NCBI RefSeq assembly: GCF_902506095.1
Contig: NZ_LR733293.1
Span: forward strand, 2,582,487-2,646,486
Reading direction: 5' to 3'
DNA from: Arthrobacter sp. 9AX
GTDB lineage: Bacteria; Actinomycetota; Actinomycetes; Actinomycetales; Micrococcaceae
Length of the DNA stretch: 64,000 nt
The notes under the pieces were generated by a model. That model saw only the letters and a program-made list of their open reading frames with translations, did no database searches and was not told the DNA's origin. The position numbers and the translations under genes were made by a program. Numbering within the stretch: position 1 is the stretch's first letter; every line of letters starts with the position of its first letter. Of the stretch, positions 36,876 to 45,563 are shown piece after piece.

Positions 36876-36985
36876 GGTGCTCCATTCAATCGAAGGCTGC
36901 GGACCCCTTTGTCAGCGGGCCCCAGCCGCGGCAATACGCAAATGTTAGATGGGTGTCCGGCCCCGGACAAGGGCGGGCTGGCCCC

Positions 36986-38239
36986 TCAGCTCTCCAGGAG
37001 CAGCCTCTGTGCGCGCGGCGCCAGGGTGTGTTCCAGGACCAGCGAGGCCGCGCCGATGGCGCCGACGTCTTCGCCTACCCCGGTCCCCACCACCTCGATG
37101 GGGTGGATCAGCCGGGCTGCGCTGTTGGCGTCCAGCAGCGGGGGCACCTTCTCGAGATAGCGCTCGGCCAGGCGGCTCCAGAAAGGCCCGCCAAAAACCA
37201 CCCGCTCAACGTCCAAGGTATTGGTGACCACCGACACCGCACGGGCCACCAGTACCGCGGACTTATCGATGATGGCCAGTGCGCGTTCGTCGCCCGCATC
37301 GGCAAGTTCGCACAGCCGGGAGAAGCTCTGCTGGATTTCGGCGCCGCTGTTACCGGACCGGGACCCGTCCAGGATGCCGGCTGCCTCAGCCTCGGCCACC
37401 AGGACCTGCGGGATGCAGGAGGACTTGACACAGCCGCGCAGGCCGCAGTCACAGGGCGGGCCGTCCGGGTCCACCATAATGTGGCCGATTTCGCCGGCGT
37501 TGCCGGATGTGCCCCGGACCACTTCGTCGTTGAGCACGATCCCGCAGCCGATGCCGGTACCCATGTACATAAAAATGAAACTGCCCGCTCCGCTGGGACC
37601 ACCGGCCCAGGTCTCGGCCACGGCTGCGCTGGTGACATCCTTGTCCACCAGGACGGAATATCCAGTGGCCTCTGAGAGGGCGTTGCGCAGTTCCACCCGG
37701 TCCCAGCCGGGCAGCAGCGGCGGATCGACCACAGTGCCGTTGTCCAGGTCGATGGGCCCGGGGGCCGCCACGCCGAGGCCTGCGATCCGGTCCCGGTCCA
37801 CACCGGACTGTTCCACCAGCTGGGAGATCTCCGCCGCGATGGTGGAAATGACCGCGGAGGGATCGTTCCCGCCGGGCGTATCGATGCGGGAATGCTGCAC
37901 CACCGCACCCACCAGGTCCAGGACCACAAAGGTGGTGACGGCGGGGTCAAGATGGACGCCGACGGCGAACATTCCACGGGGATTAAGGCGGAGGATGGTG
38001 CGGGGTTTACCCGGGCCGCTGCCCTCCTTGCCGGCCTCGACAATGAGGTTCTGGTCCAGGAGGCGGCGGGAAATGTTCGAGATGGTCTGCGGTGACAGTC
38101 CCACGATCTGTGCGAGTTCCACCCGGCTCAGCCCGCCCGAGGACCGGCGGATGGCGTCCAGGATCACCGTGAGGTTGAAATCGCCCATCCGGGGCAGGTT
38201 GGTGCCGCGCCTCGGTGAGGATTGACGGATCTCAGTCAC
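36986..38239 (-). CDS. ROK-family transcriptional regulator (NagC/XylR type)
   Basis: A 417-residue repressor with an N-terminal winged helix-turn-helix (about 20-80: LSRVELAQIVGLSPQTISNI) and a ROK sugar-binding domain (about 88-400). The zinc motif is CDCGLRGCVKSSC near residues 265-278, and GTGIGCGIV is the nucleotide-binding-like loop. GTG start with AAGGGGA upstream. Its place directly before the sugar transporter on the same strand suggests it controls uptake in response to the transported sugar. Confidence 0.88.
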   Translation of the reverse strand: MTEIRQSSPRRGTNLPRMGDFNLTVILDAIRRSSGGLSRVELAQIVGLSPQTISNISRRLLDQNLIVEAGKEGSGPGKPRTILRLNPRGMFAVGVHLDPAVTTFVVLDLVGAVVQHSRIDTPGGNDPSAVISTIAAEISQLVEQSGVDRDRIAGLGVAAPGPIDLDNGTVVDPPLLPGWDRVELRNALSEATGYSVLVDKDVTSAAVAETWAGGPSGAGSFIFMYMGTGIGCGIVLNDEVVRGTSGNAGEIGHIMVDPDGPPCDCGLRGCVKSSCIPQVLVAEAEAAGILDGSRSGNSGAEIQQSFSRLCELADAGDERALAIIDKSAVLVARAVSVVTNTLDVERVVFGGPFWSRLAERYLEKVPPLLDANSAARLIHPIEVVGTGVGEDVGAIGAASLVLEHTLAPRAQRLLLES

Positions 38240-38402
38240 GGCGTCCCCTTCGTGTTCGGCACATAGTTACTGATGTCTGAATCGTACGTTACCCACCGGC
38301 ACAGACCCATAGGAGCGGCCGGCGGCGCGGCGCTTCGTGCGGGAAAGCGCAGTGGGCTGCGGCGCGGGGCAGTTCGCTGCCGCGGCAATGGTTTCAAACA
38401 GG

Positions 38403-39548
38403 TCACCGGAGGCCTCGGCGCGTGCTCAAGGTCACAGTGAATTTGGAGTTTTGGCCTTTCACCACCGTGGGACCGACGTGCCGTTCCAGTGCCGGGAAAT
38501 AGGCCAGGTGGCGGTTGAACACGGTCCATAGTTCACCGCCGGGAGCCAGCACGCGGCCTGCTGCTTCGATGAGCTTCAGGCCCGCTCCGGCATGCACCCC
38601 GGCGCCCACGTGGAACGGCGGATTGAGGAGGATCAGGTCAGCGATGCCTGCCGCAAGCGTGGCCATGGCGTCATCCTGCAGGACACGGACCTGCCCGGCG
38701 AGGCCGTTGATGCCGGCCGTTGCCAGCGCGGACGCGACTGCCGCAGCTGACTGGTCCGTGGCGGTGACAGTTGAGCCCGGGTGCTGCCTGGCATACATGG
38801 CAGCCAGGATGCCGGTTCCGCAGCCAAGGTCGATGGCGTGCTGAGCGGCGCGCATGGAGGGCACGAACGTCAGCAGGAACCGGGTGCCGATGTCCAGCTT
38901 CGGTCCGGCGAAGACCGCACCCTGGGCAGCAACGTCCAGCTCGATTTCGGCGAGGTGCTCGATGATCGGGAAGCGCTCCGGGCCGCCCGCCCCGCGGGGA
39001 CCGCTGGCTGCGATGACACGCGATTTCTGCCGGGCCAGCTGGGGTGTCACGGAGCTGAAGTGGCGTTCCAGGACGGCGTTCATCCCCAGTGACATGTGCT
39101 TGACCCGGCCTCCGGCGAGGAGCACCACGTCCGGCCCGGCGTGGCGCACCACGGCCTCAGCAATCTGGTCCAGTTCGGCCAGGGTCTTGGGCAGCTGCAG
39201 CAGGACCAGTCCGGCACCCTCGAGCAGCTCCGGGCCAAGGGGCAGTTGGGTGAAGCCGGCGCCGGCATTGCCCAGGACCTCGGCAGCGTTCAGGCGCAGG
39301 GCCTGCTCACCGGTGATGAGGTCCTGGTGCACCTTCAAGGCCCCGGGATCGAGCACCGCCAGCGCGCCGAGGGTCAGCGCGCCGTAGCGGTCGCCGATCA
39401 CCGTCAGGCCGAGTCCCGGCCGCATCAGTTCCGCCGCGGTGTCGAGGAGCAGGCGGTCGGTGGCGTCCCAGGCCTGCAGGTTGGGTGCTTCCACGTCCGG
39501 CCTGCGCCGAAGCTTCGGGAGGACGTCGTCGAGACTCTCTACTGCCAC
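38403..39548 (-). CDS. RsmC/RlmG-like class I methyltransferase
   Basis: A 381-residue protein with an N-terminal domain resembling an inactive methyltransferase copy and a C-terminal catalytic domain. The SAM motif is AIDLGCGTGILAAMYA and the catalytic NPPF lies in LLNPPFHVGAG, as in enzymes that methylate guanine N2 in rRNA. It is therefore likely an rRNA (guanine-N2) methyltransferase; whether of 16S or 23S rRNA is not clear. GTG start at 39548. Confidence 0.8.
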   Translation of the reverse strand: MAVESLDDVLPKLRRRPDVEAPNLQAWDATDRLLLDTAAELMRPGLGLTVIGDRYGALTLGALAVLDPGALKVHQDLITGEQALRLNAAEVLGNAGAGFTQLPLGPELLEGAGLVLLQLPKTLAELDQIAEAVVRHAGPDVVLLAGGRVKHMSLGMNAVLERHFSSVTPQLARQKSRVIAASGPRGAGGPERFPIIEHLAEIELDVAAQGAVFAGPKLDIGTRFLLTFVPSMRAAQHAIDLGCGTGILAAMYARQHPGSTVTATDQSAAAVASALATAGINGLAGQVRVLQDDAMATLAAGIADLILLNPPFHVGAGVHAGAGLKLIEAAGRVLAPGGELWTVFNRHLAYFPALERHVGPTVVKGQNSKFTVTLSTRRGLR

Positions 39549-39600
39549 CTGGTTCCAGCCGCCTTCTCCTGTTGGAAACTTCCGTCCGGGTTCCAGACGG

Positions 39601-40683
39601 TCAGCCCCAATTTACCGTGCCGTCAGTGGGGCGGATTCCGGGGAGCTTCAGGATGGCGGCCACCGCGGCCCGTCCGGCGCGGTTCGCGCCAATGGTGGAT
39701 GACGACGGGCCGTAGCCCACCAAATGGACGCGCGGTTCGCCCGCTACCTGCGTTCCGTCCATCACGATTCCCCCGCCCGGTCCCCGGAGGTGGAGCGGGG
39801 CAAGGTGTTCCAGTTCCGCGCGGAAACCCGTAGCCCACAGGATGACGTCCGCAGCCAGGTGGCTCCCGTCCGCCAGCCGGACGCCGTCGGGCTCTATGGC
39901 GGTGAACATGGGCTGCCGGTTGAGGGCACCGCGTGCAGCCGCCGCCCGGAGGGACGGCGTCCAGATCAGCCCTGTGACGGAAACCACGCTTTGCGGCGGC
40001 AGGCCTTGGCGGACCCGCTCTTCGACGAGGGCGACGGCGTCGTGCCCGGCCTTGGCATCAAATTCGGCGTCCCGCCACACCGGCTCCCGCCGGGTAAACC
40101 AGCTGGTGGTGGTGACGAGGGAAATTTCGTCCAGGAGGCCTACCGCGGAGATCCCGCCGCCCACCACGATGACGTGCTTGCCCACGAACTCGTCGGCAGA
40201 AACGTAGTCTGCCACGTGCAGCTGCCTGCCGCGGAAAGTCGACTGCCCGGGATAGATCGGCCAGAACGGCCGGGTCCAGGTGCCGGTGGCGTTAATCACC
40301 GCTGCGGCGCTCCAGTCCCCGGCGGACGTGCTGACCAGCAGCCTGCCGGCGGGATTGCCGTCTTCGCGGCTGACGGACCGGACCTGGACCGGGCGCCGGA
40401 CCGAAAGTCCCAGCTCCTGCTCATATTCGCGGAAGTAGCGCGTGAGGAACTCCGAGCTCGGCTCCCGCGGGTCCACGGCGGGTTTGGCGATGCCGGGAAG
40501 ATCGCTGATGCCGTTGACGGTTGCCATCCGAAGGCTCTTCCACCGGTGGCGCCACGCACCGCCCGGACCCTCCTCGGCGTCGAGCACTACGAAATCCAGC
40601 CCGCGGCGCTGAAGATGGAACGCGGCCGAAAGCCCCGCCTGGCCAGCGCCGATAACAACAACGTCGGCGCGGGGAGAATTCAC
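39601..40683 (-). CDS. FAD/NAD(P) flavin monooxygenase-like protein
   Basis: A 360-residue flavoprotein with the FAD site VVVIGAGQAGLSAAFHL at residues 8-24 and an NAD(P) site HVIVVGGGISAVG. Between them FRGRQLHVADY resembles the FxGxxxHxxxW fingerprint of Baeyer-Villiger monooxygenases with Tyr for Trp; the C-terminal ATGF motif is present. It probably oxygenates or reduces an unknown substrate. The GTG at 40683 has TATCAT 6 nt upstream, so the mRNA is likely leaderless. It diverges from the second CFA-type gene. Confidence 0.8.
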   Translation of the reverse strand: MNSPRADVVVIGAGQAGLSAAFHLQRRGLDFVVLDAEEGPGGAWRHRWKSLRMATVNGISDLPGIAKPAVDPREPSSEFLTRYFREYEQELGLSVRRPVQVRSVSREDGNPAGRLLVSTSAGDWSAAAVINATGTWTRPFWPIYPGQSTFRGRQLHVADYVSADEFVGKHVIVVGGGISAVGLLDEISLVTTTSWFTRREPVWRDAEFDAKAGHDAVALVEERVRQGLPPQSVVSVTGLIWTPSLRAAAARGALNRQPMFTAIEPDGVRLADGSHLAADVILWATGFRAELEHLAPLHLRGPGGGIVMDGTQVAGEPRVHLVGYGPSSSTIGANRAGRAAVAAILKLPGIRPTDGTVNWG

Positions 40684-40689
40684 CCACCC

Positions 40690-40695
40690 ATGATA
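40690..40695 (-). promoter_or_regulatory. Candidate leaderless promoter (-10) of the flavoprotein gene
   Basis: On the minus strand TATCAT ends 6 nt before the GTG start codon (40683). Confidence 0.45.
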
Positions 40696-40751
40696 GTCGC
40701 GCGGGGTGTCCCTCCCTTAGTGTTGGCCCCAAGGACACAGGGAGGACGGCC

Positions 40752-42083
40752 ATGACCACCAGAAACGGGAATGCAGATCGGCTCGCAAAGGCCTTGGCGA
40801 TTGTGCTCGGCACCCCGGAAATCCCGCTCCGGCTCCGGGCGTGGGACGGCTCGGAGGCCGGACCGGAAGGGGCGCCCGTGCTGGAATTCCATTCCCGGCG
40901 CGCGTTACGGCGGATCCTTTGGTCTCCCGGGCAGTTGGGCCTTAGCCGCGCCTACGTTTCGGGTGACATTGATGCTCCAGGAGACATTTTTGCCGCCTTC
41001 ACTGCGCTGAGTTCGGCCGGCAAGTTCGCTGAACCCGGTCCGTTCAAGCCGCTCAGCGCCGGTGAACTGTGGACGCTGTTCCGCACGGCCGTGAGGTTGG
41101 GAGCGCTGGGACCCAACCCCGCTCCCCCGCCGGAGGAAGCGCGCATCGCAACGAAGGGCCGTGTGCACTCGCGGCGCCGCGATGCGGCTGCCATCTCCCA
41201 CCACTACGACGTGGGCAACGACTTCTATTCTCTGGTGCTGGGGCCGTCCATGGTGTACTCCTGCGCTGTGTGGCCCGAAGACGCCTGGCCCGGCAGCGGG
41301 GACGGACAGGTGCCCTCCGGTGCGGCGCTGGCCGATGGCCTGGATGCGGCCCAGGAAGCAAAACTGGACTTGGTGTGCCGCAAGCTGGGGCTCACGGCAG
41401 GGATGCGCGTGCTGGACGTTGGTTGCGGGTGGGGCAGCTTCGCACTGCACGCGGCTGCCAAGTACGGTGTCACCGTGGTGGGGGTGACCCTGTCCAACGA
41501 GCAGGCCATCCTGGCGCGCAAACGAGCGGCGGAAGCCGGTCTCACGGAACATGTGGACATCCGGGTGCAGGATTACCGGGATGTCCGGGATGGGCCCTTC
41601 GACGCGGTCAGCTCGATCGGAATGTCGGAGCATGTGGGCCGGGTGGAGATGCCCCGGTACACGGCCGCCTTGTTCAACCTGCTGCGCCCCGGCGGCCGGT
41701 TACTGAACCACGCCATTTCCTGGAACGCCGGCCCCACCGACCCCGATCCCGACTCGTTTATCCCCCGGTACGTGTTTCCCGACGGCGAGATGATCAGCCT
41801 GGGCGCGATGTCACTGGCCCTGGAATCCGCGGGTTTCGAGATCCTGGATGTTGAGGCCCTCCGCCGGCACTACGCCCTTACCCTGAGGGCGTGGGTCAGC
41901 AGGCTGGAGGAGCACTGGGACGAGGCGTCGAAGCTGACGAGCCTGGGCCGGGCCCGGGTATGGCGGCTGTACATGGCTTCCAGTGCCCTGGGTTTTGAGA
42001 ACGGGCTGACCGGCGTGAACCAGGTCCTGGTCCAGCGGCCGGGCGGAGATCCGCCGCCGCTGCGCCGGACGCGCTGGCTGTAA
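40752..42083 (+). CDS. Second cyclopropane-fatty-acyl-phospholipid synthase family protein
   Basis: A 443-residue methyltransferase of the CFA/mycolic-acid methyltransferase type. Diagnostic parts are AAISHHYDVGNDFYSLVLGPSMVYSCAVW, the SAM site MRVLDVGCGWGSFALHAA and SSIGMSEHVG, plus HYALTLRAWVSRLEEHWDEA near the end. GGGAGGA lies 6-7 nt before the ATG. It is only distantly similar to the first CFA-type protein of this window (19259-20671) and closer to canonical CfaA, so the two are unlikely to be recent duplicates. Divergent flavoprotein neighbour. Confidence 0.88.
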   Translation: MTTRNGNADRLAKALAIVLGTPEIPLRLRAWDGSEAGPEGAPVLEFHSRRALRRILWSPGQLGLSRAYVSGDIDAPGDIFAAFTALSSAGKFAEPGPFKPLSAGELWTLFRTAVRLGALGPNPAPPPEEARIATKGRVHSRRRDAAAISHHYDVGNDFYSLVLGPSMVYSCAVWPEDAWPGSGDGQVPSGAALADGLDAAQEAKLDLVCRKLGLTAGMRVLDVGCGWGSFALHAAAKYGVTVVGVTLSNEQAILARKRAAEAGLTEHVDIRVQDYRDVRDGPFDAVSSIGMSEHVGRVEMPRYTAALFNLLRPGGRLLNHAISWNAGPTDPDPDSFIPRYVFPDGEMISLGAMSLALESAGFEILDVEALRRHYALTLRAWVSRLEEHWDEASKLTSLGRARVWRLYMASSALGFENGLTGVNQVLVQRPGGDPPPLRRTRWL

Positions 42084-42210
42084 GGCAGCCGGGAGTGCCC
42101 TCTCCGCGGGGTCCCCGAGGTTCCTCAGCCAGGTTCCTCAGCTTGTCCGCGGATCCAAATCTTCAAGGCAAGGATTTGCAAGCAAGCCCGAAGCCCTGCC
42201 GATCACTAAC

Positions 42211-42242
42211 GAAAAAGGGAACCATCCCGCAGGATGGTTCCC
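42211..42242 (-). terminator. Terminator of the first tRNA-Ala gene
   Basis: On the minus strand GGGAACCATCC pairs with GGATGGTTCCC around a 4-nt loop, followed by TTTTTC. It starts 8 bp after the tRNA 3' end. Confidence 0.85.
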
Positions 42243-42249
42243 TTACCGG

Positions 42250-42322
42250 TGGAGCTGAGGGGACTCGAACCCCTGACCCCCTGCATGCCATGCAGGTGCG
42301 CTACCAGCTGCGCCACAGCCCC
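42250..42322 (-). tRNA. tRNA-Ala (anticodon GGC)
   Basis: A 73-nt cloverleaf: acceptor GGGGCTG/CAGCTCC with one G-T pair, D arm, anticodon stem CCTGC/GCAGG with loop ATGGCAT (anticodon GGC), T arm with GGTTCGAGTCC, discriminator A. CCA is not encoded. The body is identical to the copy at 42508-42580. Confidence 0.95.
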
Positions 42323-42464
42323 GAACTTTGCTGCCTTTGCGGTGTCCCGCCGAAGCAACCTGATCAGCTTAATGCACTTTCGCCCGGCGCGCCAATCGGC
42401 GCCGTTGGACGTGTCTTCGCGGGCTGCCGTCACTGTCCCGGCCCTTGGATGGAATCACCGGAAA

Positions 42465-42502
42465 CCAAAAAATCCGCCGGAATCAGATGATTCCGGCGGA
42501 TT
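42465..42502 (-). terminator. Terminator of the second tRNA-Ala gene
   Basis: On the minus strand AATCCGCCGGAATCA and its complement form a 15-bp stem with a 2-nt loop, followed by TTTTTTGG. It differs in sequence from the first tRNA terminator. Confidence 0.85.
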
Positions 42503-42507
42503 ATCGG

Positions 42508-42580
42508 TGGAGCTGAGGGGACTCGAACCCCTGACCCCCTGCATGCCATGCAGGTGCGCTACCAGCTGCGCCACAGCCCC
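42508..42580 (-). tRNA. tRNA-Ala (anticodon GGC), second copy
   Basis: Identical in all 73 positions to the tRNA at 42250-42322, with 185 bp between them and an individual terminator. CCA not encoded. It follows rsfS by 116 bp on the same strand. Confidence 0.95.
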
Positions 42581-42696
42581 GAATTGTTGCTGCTCTGCGA
42601 GCTTTTCTTCCGGGTTTCCCCGAAGCAACTCAAATATCTTAGAACAGCAATTCCGAAAATTCCAAATCGGGCATATTCCGCGTGGTTCCGCGGATG

Positions 42697-43098
42697 TTAC
42701 TCCGCGTCGGAGCCTGCGGGCGCCTTGGCCGAGGTGTCGTCGCCGAGCTGCAGGTCCACCACGGGGCAGTCCTTCCAGAGGCGCTCGAGCGCGTAGAACA
42801 CGCGGTCTTCCTCGTGCTGGACGTGGATGACGATGTCCGAGTAGTCCAGCAGAACCCAACGACCGCCGGAACGGCCTTCGCGGCGCACTGGCCGCAGGTC
42901 CTGCTTGGCGAGTTCTTCCTCGATGCCGTCAACGATGGCGTTGACCTGCCGCTCGCTGGGCGCCGAAGCGATGAGGAAAACGTCGGCCAGGGCGAGGCGC
43001 TCGCTCACATCCAGCGCCACGATGTCCTGGGCAATCTTGTCCGCGGCTGCTTTGGCGGCGGCGCGGGCTGTGATGACGGATGATTCTGATGCAGTCAC
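42697..43098 (-). CDS. rsfS: Ribosome silencing factor RsfS
   Basis: A 133-residue RsfS/Iojap-like protein. It binds L14 on the 50S subunit and prevents 30S joining in starvation. Characteristic parts are DIVALDVSERLALADVFLIAS, RQVNAIVDGIEEEL, GRWVLLDYSDIVIHV and YALERLWKDCPVVDL. The GTG start has AAGGAG upstream. It is preceded by the 477-residue protein and nadD, the usual actinobacterial order. Confidence 0.93.
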   Translation of the reverse strand: MTASESSVITARAAAKAAADKIAQDIVALDVSERLALADVFLIASAPSERQVNAIVDGIEEELAKQDLRPVRREGRSGGRWVLLDYSDIVIHVQHEEDRVFYALERLWKDCPVVDLQLGDDTSAKAPAGSDAE

Positions 43099-43142
43099 GG
43101 GACTCCTTGTTGGTTTATAAGTGTGGTGCCGGGCCGGACCGG

Positions 43143-44576
43143 TCAGTGGGACATGCCGCTGATGATCAGCACAATGCCGGAGATCAGGGCCAGGATCCCG
43201 AAAGCCAGGACGCAGAACTGCAGCATCCGGTTACGGTTGGCGCGGGCAAGGCCGGCCGTGGCGGCATCGAGGGGATCAAGCCCATGGGCGGACCGGGCCG
43301 GGATGCGTGGCAGGTCCTCGAAGACGTCCTCGGAGTCGCCACTGGCCACCGCTGCCGGCGGCTGTACCGCAGGCCTGGGGCGGGCGGCCGCCCGGGCAGC
43401 GGCTTCGGCGCGGGCAATGACCTGCGAGCGGCCGGTTCCGGCATCGGAGGCAGCTGTCCGCGCACCGGCTGCGGGGCGCCGCTTTTTGGTGCCGGCCGCA
43501 GGCGGGACCTTGGTGCCGGGCCGGGTGGTGACCGGAACATGGGATGTTGCCGGCGGCTTCATCACCGGCCGGTCCACTCCAGGCACCTGGACGAATTCCA
43601 GCGGGGTGACCATGGCCAGGTTGCTGGCGGCTGACGGACCCGGCCGTTGACCGGCAGCAGACGTCCCTTGCTGTGAGGGCTTTTGCTGGCCCTGCGGCGG
43701 CCTCTTGCCGGGTCCAGGCTTCTTGCCGGGTCCAGGCTTCTTGCCGGGTCCCGTCTCCGGGGCCGGGACCGGTTCCTGCCCAGGCACGATTTCCTGGCCG
43801 GGAAGTGGTTCCTGGCCCGCGACCGGCACACCGGCTTGTTCGGCCAGCTTCTGCCGGGCCATGGCCCGGCGGTTTATCACGGCGGCACGTTCGGCCAGTG
43901 CGATCTGTTCCGCCAGGATCTCCGGGTCCACCGCTTCCGGATCCAGGGAAGCGATGTGCTCCATCTTGGCGATCTGGTTCTTGGCCTGCTCAGCGAGCAG
44001 GGACCTCGCCGCCAGCGCCTGTTCAACGGTCATTCCCTCGGGAGCGGCAAAAGTGCGGGCGGGCGCAGCGGCGCTCCCGGGAACCTTGGGTTTTTTCTCC
44101 TCGGGGGATTCCTGCTGCCCGGGTTGCCCCTCGAGGGGACGGGCTCCCGGCGCAGTGGTGGCGGCAACGGCGGGCGCCACGATGGGGTTGGCCGCCGTCA
44201 ACGCCTGCTCTTTGAGCTGCTGCAGGCGGAGTTGGCGCCGAGTGGGCGGACCGCCTGCTGCGAGCTGGCCCTCTTTTTCTTCGAGTTCCTTGAGGGTCCG
44301 CAGCGCGGCACGGTCCCGGGCGCGGATTTGGGAAGACCGCTGGGTGTGTGTCTGTTCCGGTACAGGGGAAGGGTTACGCGGGGACTTCGCCCCCGGGGCG
44401 GCGGCGCTGGAGGCATTGGCGCCGGCAGCACCTGCGTCCGGGGCCGGCCGGCTTGCCGCGGGCTGTTTTATGGCAGGCGAAAGCTGATCCGTGCCTGCGG
44501 ACCCGGATGACTGCTGTGCATCCCTGGCCTTCCGGAGTTCCCGGCGGCTGGGGATGGGGGGCTGTTCCTGACTCAT
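43143..44576 (-). CDS. Large low-complexity protein with one C-terminal membrane helix
   Basis: A 477-residue protein of unknown function encoded between nadD and rsfS. The first about 120 residues are charged and coiled-coil-like (ARDRAALRTLKELEEKEGQL; RRQLRLQQLKEQAL). A helical block (about 175-250) and a Pro/Gly/Lys region with the repeat GKKPGP follow. A single helix (MLQFCVLAFGILALISGIVLII) lies at the very C-terminus, giving a tail-anchored topology. Start ATG 44576; the open frame extends further upstream only through nadD. The hydrophilic part probably faces the cytoplasm. Confidence 0.75.
   Translation of the reverse strand: MSQEQPPIPSRRELRKARDAQQSSGSAGTDQLSPAIKQPAASRPAPDAGAAGANASSAAAPGAKSPRNPSPVPEQTHTQRSSQIRARDRAALRTLKELEEKEGQLAAGGPPTRRQLRLQQLKEQALTAANPIVAPAVAATTAPGARPLEGQPGQQESPEEKKPKVPGSAAAPARTFAAPEGMTVEQALAARSLLAEQAKNQIAKMEHIASLDPEAVDPEILAEQIALAERAAVINRRAMARQKLAEQAGVPVAGQEPLPGQEIVPGQEPVPAPETGPGKKPGPGKKPGPGKRPPQGQQKPSQQGTSAAGQRPGPSAASNLAMVTPLEFVQVPGVDRPVMKPPATSHVPVTTRPGTKVPPAAGTKKRRPAAGARTAASDAGTGRSQVIARAEAAARAAARPRPAVQPPAAVASGDSEDVFEDLPRIPARSAHGLDPLDAATAGLARANRNRMLQFCVLAFGILALISGIVLIISGMSH
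43705..43751. repeat. 18-bp tandem repeat within the low-complexity gene
   Basis: Two complete copies and one partial copy of TTGCCGGGTCCAGGCTTC encode GKKPGP units in the minus-strand gene. Such in-frame repeats can change copy number by slippage. Confidence 0.75.
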
Positions 44577-44583
44577 TGAGAAC

Positions 44584-45201
44584 TCATTCAGTGCTGGCTG
44601 GTTCGCTTGCTTCGGAAGTGTGAGCATTCCCGCCTGCCGGGTCTTCCAGGTAAAGACCATACTTGGCGATGTACTGGACCACCCCGTCAGGAACGAGGTA
44701 CCAGACAGGATTGTTCGCGGCGATGCGGACACGGCAGTCCGTGGAGGAGATGGCCATGGCCGGCACCTCAAGCAGGCTGACGTCCTCGCGTCCCATGCCG
44801 TCCAGTACGTGTCCAGGCCTGGTGACGCCGACGAAGTGCGCAAGTGACCACAGTTCGTCGATGTCTTTCCAGGACAGGATCTGCGCGAGCGCGTCCGCTC
44901 CTGTAATGAAGAACAGGTCCGCTTCCGGGCGCTGGGCACGGAGATCGCGCAGGGTGTCGATGGTGTACGTGGGACCCGGACGGTCAACATCCACCCGGCT
45001 GACCGTAAACCTCGGGTTGGAGGCCGTGGCAATCACGGTCATGAGGTACCGGTGCTCAGGCTCGCTGACCTGCTTGTGGGACTTCTGCCACGGCTGGCCC
45101 GTGGGAACAAAAACCACCTCGTCCAAATCGAACTCGGCGGCCACTTCGCTGGCTGCCACGAGGTGGCCGTGATGGATGGGATCAAACGTCCCGCCCATCA
45201 C
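44584..45201 (-). CDS. nadD: Nicotinate-nucleotide adenylyltransferase
   Basis: A 205-residue enzyme of NAD synthesis that adenylates nicotinate mononucleotide. The nucleotidyltransferase signature [12 protein letters not shown] is at the N-terminus and the late motif [10 protein letters not shown] (family ISSTxIR) is near residue 165. The start is uncertain: GTG 45201 leaves only MMGGTF, cutting the first beta strand, while coding-like sequence (RLRLGV) continues upstream in frame without ATG, GTG or TTG; CTG or ATT initiation is conceivable. Eight bp separate its stop from the next gene. Confidence 0.9.
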   Translation of the reverse strand: MMGGTFDPIHHGHLVAASEVAAEFDLDEVVFVPTGQPWQKSHKQVSEPEHRYLMTVIATASNPRFTVSRVDVDRPGPTYTIDTLRDLRAQRPEADLFFITGADALAQILSWKDIDELWSLAHFVGVTRPGHVLDGMGREDVSLLEVPAMAISSTDCRVRIAANNPVWYLVPDGVVQYIAKYGLYLEDPAGGNAHTSEASEPASTE

Positions 45202-45253
45202 GCCCAGCCGCAGCCTGCCGTTGGCACCGTTACGGTGCAGAGCGCGGGAAATG

Positions 45254-45487
45254 TTAGTGGCCCTGCCCGTGGTCGTGCTTGTTCGGGTGCTGGCGGTGCG
45301 GATCCGCGTGCTCCTCGGTGACCGAGTGACGCTTGCCGAGGTTGGTGTAGGAGAGGGTGATGAACATCATGACCAGCAGTATCGCGAAAATGGACACCCC
45401 GAAGACCCACGGTTCAGCCCACAGCGGCGCGAGCTCTTCGTGTTCTCCGCCTTCGGCGACAGTTGCGGCAATCTGCTGGAACAGCAT
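45254..45487 (-). CDS. Small membrane protein with His-rich tail
   Basis: A 77-residue protein with one transmembrane helix ([21 protein letters not shown]) and a cytosolic tail rich in His ([12 protein letters not shown]) that could bind metal. It lies between proA and nadD on the same strand. I know no function. Confidence 0.7.
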   Translation of the reverse strand: MLFQQIAATVAEGGEHEELAPLWAEPWVFGVSIFAILLVMMFITLSYTNLGKRHSVTEEHADPHRQHPNKHDHGQGH

Positions 45488-45563
45488 GTTCTCCCCTAGC
45501 TCAAGGATTGTGGCAGCGGAAAGCTCCGCCGTTTTGCGACTTCTGGTCTATGTTACCGCGTTG

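Noticed and set aside
42250..42580. tRNA genes as attachment site of an integrated element
   Set aside because: No integrase, partial tRNA copy or element genes are nearby; both tRNAs are complete and lie among core genes.
43705..43751. CRISPR-like array from the 18-bp tandem repeats
   Set aside because: Repeats are directly adjacent without spacers and encode GKKPGP in frame. No cas gene is present.
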